A DNA stretch of 7,825 nt, taken from positions 1-7,825 of the forward strand of contig CAYGFZ010000059.1 in NCBI GenBank assembly GCA_964349355.1. The letters run 5' to 3'. Below the pieces are notes generated by a model, which saw only the letters and a program-made list of their open reading frames with translations, made no database searches and had not been told where the DNA came from. Of this stretch, positions 5,148-7,825 are shown one piece after another (within the stretch, counting starts at the first letter, position 1; each line of letters opens with the position of its first letter). The translations under genes were made by a program, and so were the position numbers. Source of the DNA: JAUVXE01 sp964349355 (GTDB lineage Bacteria > Actinomycetota > Coriobacteriia > Anaerosomatales > SLCP01).

Positions 5148-6114
5148 TCGCGACCGGCTCACCATAGGTACCAGAGGCAGCAAGCTCGCCTTGTGGCAGA
5201 GCGAATATATCAAGGCACGGGTCGGGGAGATCACCGGGCTTCCCGTCGACCTGAAGGTTATCAAGACCACCGGCGACAAGATCCTCGACGTGCCTCTCGC
5301 CAAGGTCGGCGGCAAGGGGCTGTTCACCAAGGAGCTCGAGGTGGAGCTGCTCGCTGGCGCCGTGGATCTGTGCGTCCACTCGATGAAAGACGTGCCGACC
5401 GAGCTTCCCGAAGGATGCGTCATAGCAGCCACCCCCGAGCGGGTGGATCCTCGCGATGTCATCGTGAGCGGGCCGGCCGCCTATAACCTCGAAACCTTGC
5501 CGCAGGGCGCGAAGCTCGGCACGTCGAGCCTGCGTCGCCGCAGCCAGGTGGTCGCGCTGCGTCCCGACCTGGAGATCGTGGATGTTCGCGGGAACCTCGA
5601 TACGCGGATGCGCAAGGCCGAGACGGGCGAGGTCGACGCGGTGATCCTCGCAAGTGCCGGCATCACGCGTATGGGATGGTCGGAGCGCATCACCCACTAC
5701 ATCGAGACCGACCAGATGGTGTCGGCAGTCGGTCAGGGCGCCATCGGCGTGGAGATCCGCGAGGACGATCCGTTCATGGCCGAGGTGTGCGAGGCCCTTT
5801 CGCACGATGAGACCTTCCGCTGCGTGACGGCAGAGCGTGTCGTCATGCGTTCGCTCGAGGGTGGCTGCCAGGTACCGATCGGCGCGTATGCACGCCTTGA
5901 GGGCGGCGAGATGGTGATGGACGCCTACGTCGGCAGTGTGGACGGCACGCAGATCGTCAGGCACCGGCTGACCGGATCGGCCGACGAGCCAGTGGCCCTC
6001 GGCAACGCGATGGTCGAATCGCTGCGCGCTCTCGGGGCGGCAGAGATACTGGCCGAGGTGCGCGCCGCAGCCGACGCGGCAGACGGCCGGGTCGACGGGC
6101 TGCTCGAAACCTAA
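5137..6114 (+). CDS. hemC: Hydroxymethylbilane synthase (porphobilinogen deaminase)
   Basis: A 325-residue cytoplasmic enzyme that joins four porphobilinogen units into hydroxymethylbilane on a covalent dipyrromethane cofactor. The N-terminus reads RLTIGTRGSKLALWQ (7-21). Catalytic Asp85 is in VHSMKDVP (80-87). The arginine-rich GTSSLRRRSQ (128-137) and VRGNLDTRMRK (150-160) bind substrate carboxylates. The cofactor cysteine is Cys244 in SLEGGCQVPIGAYA, equivalent to Cys242 of E. coli. Length is slightly above the usual 310 or so because of an Ala/Asp-rich C-terminal tail. Start assigned to TTG 5137 (GGGAG six bases upstream), overlapping the hemA end by 11 bases; ATG 5119 is the alternative. 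The overlap points to translational coupling with hemA. Confidence 0.95.
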   Translation: MAASRDRLTIGTRGSKLALWQSEYIKARVGEITGLPVDLKVIKTTGDKILDVPLAKVGGKGLFTKELEVELLAGAVDLCVHSMKDVPTELPEGCVIAATPERVDPRDVIVSGPAAYNLETLPQGAKLGTSSLRRRSQVVALRPDLEIVDVRGNLDTRMRKAETGEVDAVILASAGITRMGWSERITHYIETDQMVSAVGQGAIGVEIREDDPFMAEVCEALSHDETFRCVTAERVVMRSLEGGCQVPIGAYARLEGGEMVMDAYVGSVDGTQIVRHRLTGSADEPVALGNAMVESLRALGAAEILAEVRAAADAADGRVDGLLET

Positions 6115-6155
6115 GCGTCATCTAACAACGGCGGAATCACGATATAGGAGGTCGG

Positions 6156-7694
6156 ATGGGTGCTCCCATCGTGTATCTGATCGGAGCGGGACCGGGTGAC
6201 CCGGGCCTGATGACGGTCAAGGGGTTCGAATGTCTCGCCAAGGCCGAGGTCGTCGTCTACGACTACCTCGCGAATCCGCGTTTTCTCTCGGCAGCCGATC
6301 CGGACGCCGAGGTCATCTACGTGGGCAAGAAGGGCTTCTCGCAGCACGTCACGCAGGAGGAGATCAACGCGATCCTCGTTGAGAAGGCGCTTGAGGACGG
6401 CGGCAAGATCGTAGCCCGGCTGAAAGGTGGCGACCCGTTCATCTTCGGCCGCGGTGGGGAAGAGGCTCTTGCGCTTGCCGAGAAAGGCATCGCCTTCGAG
6501 GTCGTGCCCGGCATCAGCAGCGGCTACGCGGCACCGGCCTATGCGGGCATCCCGGTCACGCATCGCGGCATCACGACCGACATGGCGTTCGTCACCGGCC
6601 ACGAGGATCCCGCCAAGGAGACGACCGACGTCAACTGGGAGCACCTCGCGACCGCCGTCGGCACCATCTGCTTCTTCATGGGCATCAAGAACCTGCCCGT
6701 GATCACCGAGCGGCTGATGACGTTCGGCCGCTCTCCCCAGACCCCGGTGGCGCTCGTGCGCTGGGGCACCACCCCGCGGCAGGAGACGCTCGTCGGCACG
6801 CTCGCCGACATCGCCGAGAAGGCCGCGGCCGCGAACTTCAAGGCTCCGGCGATCACCATCGTCGGCGAGGTCGTGAAGTTGCGCGAGCAGCTCGCCTGGT
6901 TCGAGGACAAGCCGCTCTTCGGCAAGACGGTGATCGTCACGCGCTCGCGCGCTCAGGCATCGGACCTCTCCGAGCGCCTCATCGATCTTGGCGCCGAGGT
7001 GCTCGAATTCCCCACGATCCGCGTGGTCGAGCCCGAGAGCTGGGGCCCGGTCGATACGGCGATCGGCAACCTGCCGACCTACGACTGGCTGGTCTTCACC
7101 TCGGTCAACGGAGTCGACAGTTTCTTCGACCGCATGGAGGAGATGGGTGTCGACGCGCGCCAGCTTGCCGGCTGTAGCGTCGCTGCCATCGGGCCCGCGA
7201 CGGCCGCCCGCTGCATGAACCACGGCATCCGTCCCGACTACGTTCCGGCAGAGTATCGCGCCGAGGGCGTTCTCGAGGGCTTCTGCGAGCGTGGCGTGGG
7301 CGAGGGAAGCCGCGTACTGATCCCGCGCGCGCTCGAGGCCCGGGAGATCCTGCCGGATACTCTGCGCGAGCAGGGAGCGACGGTCGATGTCGTGCCGGTC
7401 TACCGCACGATACTCGGCGCTGGCGAGCAAAGTGTGCTCGTTCGCCTTGCCGAGGGGACCGTGGACGTCATCACCTTCACGTCCTCTTCGACCGTCAAGA
7501 ACTTCATGCAGCTCGCCGAGGGCACGGATGTTGCTCCGACCCTCTCACGGGCTCTGATCGCCTCGATCGGCCCCATCACCTCTGACACTGCGCGCGACCT
7601 CGGACTTACCGTCGGAGTGGAGGCCGAGGAGTACACGATCCCCGGACTCGTCGAGTCGGTCGTGGGGCATTTCGTTGACGGATCACCCGAGTAA
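6156..7694 (+). CDS. cobA-hemD: Fused uroporphyrinogen-III methyltransferase / uroporphyrinogen-III synthase
   Basis: A 512-residue two-domain enzyme. Residues 1-250 are a SAM-dependent methyltransferase (CobA/SUMT) that converts uroporphyrinogen III to precorrin-2: VYLIGAGPGDPGLMTVKG (6-23), YDYLAN (35-40), VARLKGGDPFIFGRGGEE (86-103), VPGISSGYAAPAYAGIPVTHRG (117-138) and MGIKNLP (175-181). Residues 256-505 are HemD, which closes hydroxymethylbilane to uroporphyrinogen III: KTVIVTRSRAQASDLSERL, YDWLVFTSVNGVDSFF (309-324), VAAIGPATA (342-350), TFTSSSTVKNF (440-450) and IGPITSDTARDLGL (471-484). The fusion channels product to the siroheme/corrinoid branch and is common in Gram-positive bacteria and anaerobes. 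Start is ATG at 6156, four bases after AGGAGG. No separate hemD or cobA is seen, so the one protein supplies both activities. Confidence 0.95.
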   Translation: MGAPIVYLIGAGPGDPGLMTVKGFECLAKAEVVVYDYLANPRFLSAADPDAEVIYVGKKGFSQHVTQEEINAILVEKALEDGGKIVARLKGGDPFIFGRGGEEALALAEKGIAFEVVPGISSGYAAPAYAGIPVTHRGITTDMAFVTGHEDPAKETTDVNWEHLATAVGTICFFMGIKNLPVITERLMTFGRSPQTPVALVRWGTTPRQETLVGTLADIAEKAAAANFKAPAITIVGEVVKLREQLAWFEDKPLFGKTVIVTRSRAQASDLSERLIDLGAEVLEFPTIRVVEPESWGPVDTAIGNLPTYDWLVFTSVNGVDSFFDRMEEMGVDARQLAGCSVAAIGPATAARCMNHGIRPDYVPAEYRAEGVLEGFCERGVGEGSRVLIPRALEAREILPDTLREQGATVDVVPVYRTILGAGEQSVLVRLAEGTVDVITFTSSSTVKNFMQLAEGTDVAPTLSRALIASIGPITSDTARDLGLTVGVEAEEYTIPGLVESVVGHFVDGSPE

Positions 7695-7718
7695 GCTACC
7701 GAAAGGAACGCGACACAG

Positions 7719-7825
7719 ATGATAGGCATCTCGAAACTCTACTGCGGGTCCGTTGAGCCCGGTGACGTGCTGCGCTACGACCGTGACTCCGGCAAGTTGC
7801 CCAGCGAGCTTCTCCAGTTCTCGCG
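7719..7825 (+). CDS. ahbC: N-terminus of an AhbC-like radical SAM heme-synthesis enzyme (partial)
   Basis: Thirty-five whole codons are present before the window ends. The sequence starts MIGISKLYCG, then a stretch ending GKLPSELLQFSR. From memory of the family, this N-terminus is characteristic of AhbC (12,18-didecarboxysiroheme deacetylase), a radical SAM protein that removes two acetate side chains on the way from siroheme to heme; NirJ of heme d1 synthesis is closely related. The radical SAM CxxxCxxC motif would lie just beyond the edge, so the class cannot be confirmed here. Start is ATG at 7719, with AAAGGA (7702-7707) upstream, 24 bases after the cobA-hemD stop. Context of hemA, hemC, cobA-hemD and sirC supports the call. 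Confidence 0.75.
   Translation, partial: MIGISKLYCGSVEPGDVLRYDRDSGKLPSELLQFS

Noticed and set aside
5056..5964. 302-codon open frame on the minus strand opposite hemC
   Set aside because: Shadow of hemC codon bias; composition is skewed to His, Asp and Arg and no family is recognised.
6111..7430. 439-codon open frame on the minus strand opposite cobA-hemD
   Set aside because: The plus strand encodes a full, motif-rich enzyme. Long antisense frames are expected in GC-rich coding DNA, and the translation is rich in Arg, Asp, His and Gly with no recognisable domain.

Overview
All genes in this window lie on the + strand of GC-rich DNA, packed with gaps of 1 to 45 bases or small overlaps, except for one 177-base gap. 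The window joins two halves of heme metabolism: assembly of c-type cytochromes, then tetrapyrrole synthesis. Six of the eight genes with a clear, complete start use GTG or TTG, mostly with good Shine-Dalgarno sequences. The gene content suggests an anaerobic or microaerobic, cytochrome-c-rich bacterium that makes heme through siroheme. High GC and start-codon use would fit an anaerobic actinobacterium (Coriobacteriia-like), but a deltaproteobacterium or another anaerobe cannot be excluded from the sequence alone.

Layout. 1-167: C-terminus of CcmB, the membrane subunit of the heme-export ABC transporter. 204-953: CcmC, the heme-handling membrane protein. 985-1170: a small CcmD-like protein. 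1216-2058: a CcsA/HemX-type membrane protein of the cytochrome c assembly family. 2066-2767: a SirC/CysG-N-type precorrin-2 dehydrogenase. 2769-3581: a short-chain dehydrogenase closely resembling 3-ketodihydrosphingosine reductase, a guest in a tetrapyrrole operon. 3582-3758: the only long non-coding gap. 3759-5147: hemA, glutamyl-tRNA reductase. 5137-6114: hemC, hydroxymethylbilane synthase. 6156-7694: a CobA-HemD fusion (uroporphyrinogen-III methyltransferase plus uroporphyrinogen-III synthase). 7719 to the end: the first 35 codons of a protein whose N-terminus looks like AhbC, the radical SAM enzyme of siroheme-dependent heme synthesis.

How the genes work together. HemA makes glutamate-1-semialdehyde from glutamyl-tRNA. 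After HemL and HemB (not in the window), HemC and the HemD domain give uroporphyrinogen III. The CobA domain methylates it to precorrin-2 and SirC oxidises that to sirohydrochlorin. Iron insertion gives siroheme, and the Ahb enzymes (AhbC begins at the right edge) would turn it into heme b. The Ccm and CcsA-like proteins upstream would then deliver heme to apocytochromes c.

The most interesting element is the gap before hemA. It has an extended -10 promoter-like sequence overlapping the stop of the preceding gene, followed by two perfect inverted repeats (11 and 12 base pairs) that interleave. As RNA they could form a pseudoknot or two competing folds, with a further 7-base competitor nearer hemA. 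hemA itself starts with GTG and has no recognisable Shine-Dalgarno sequence. This looks like a cis-regulatory RNA leader at the committed step of tetrapyrrole synthesis. I do not recognise it as a known riboswitch class.
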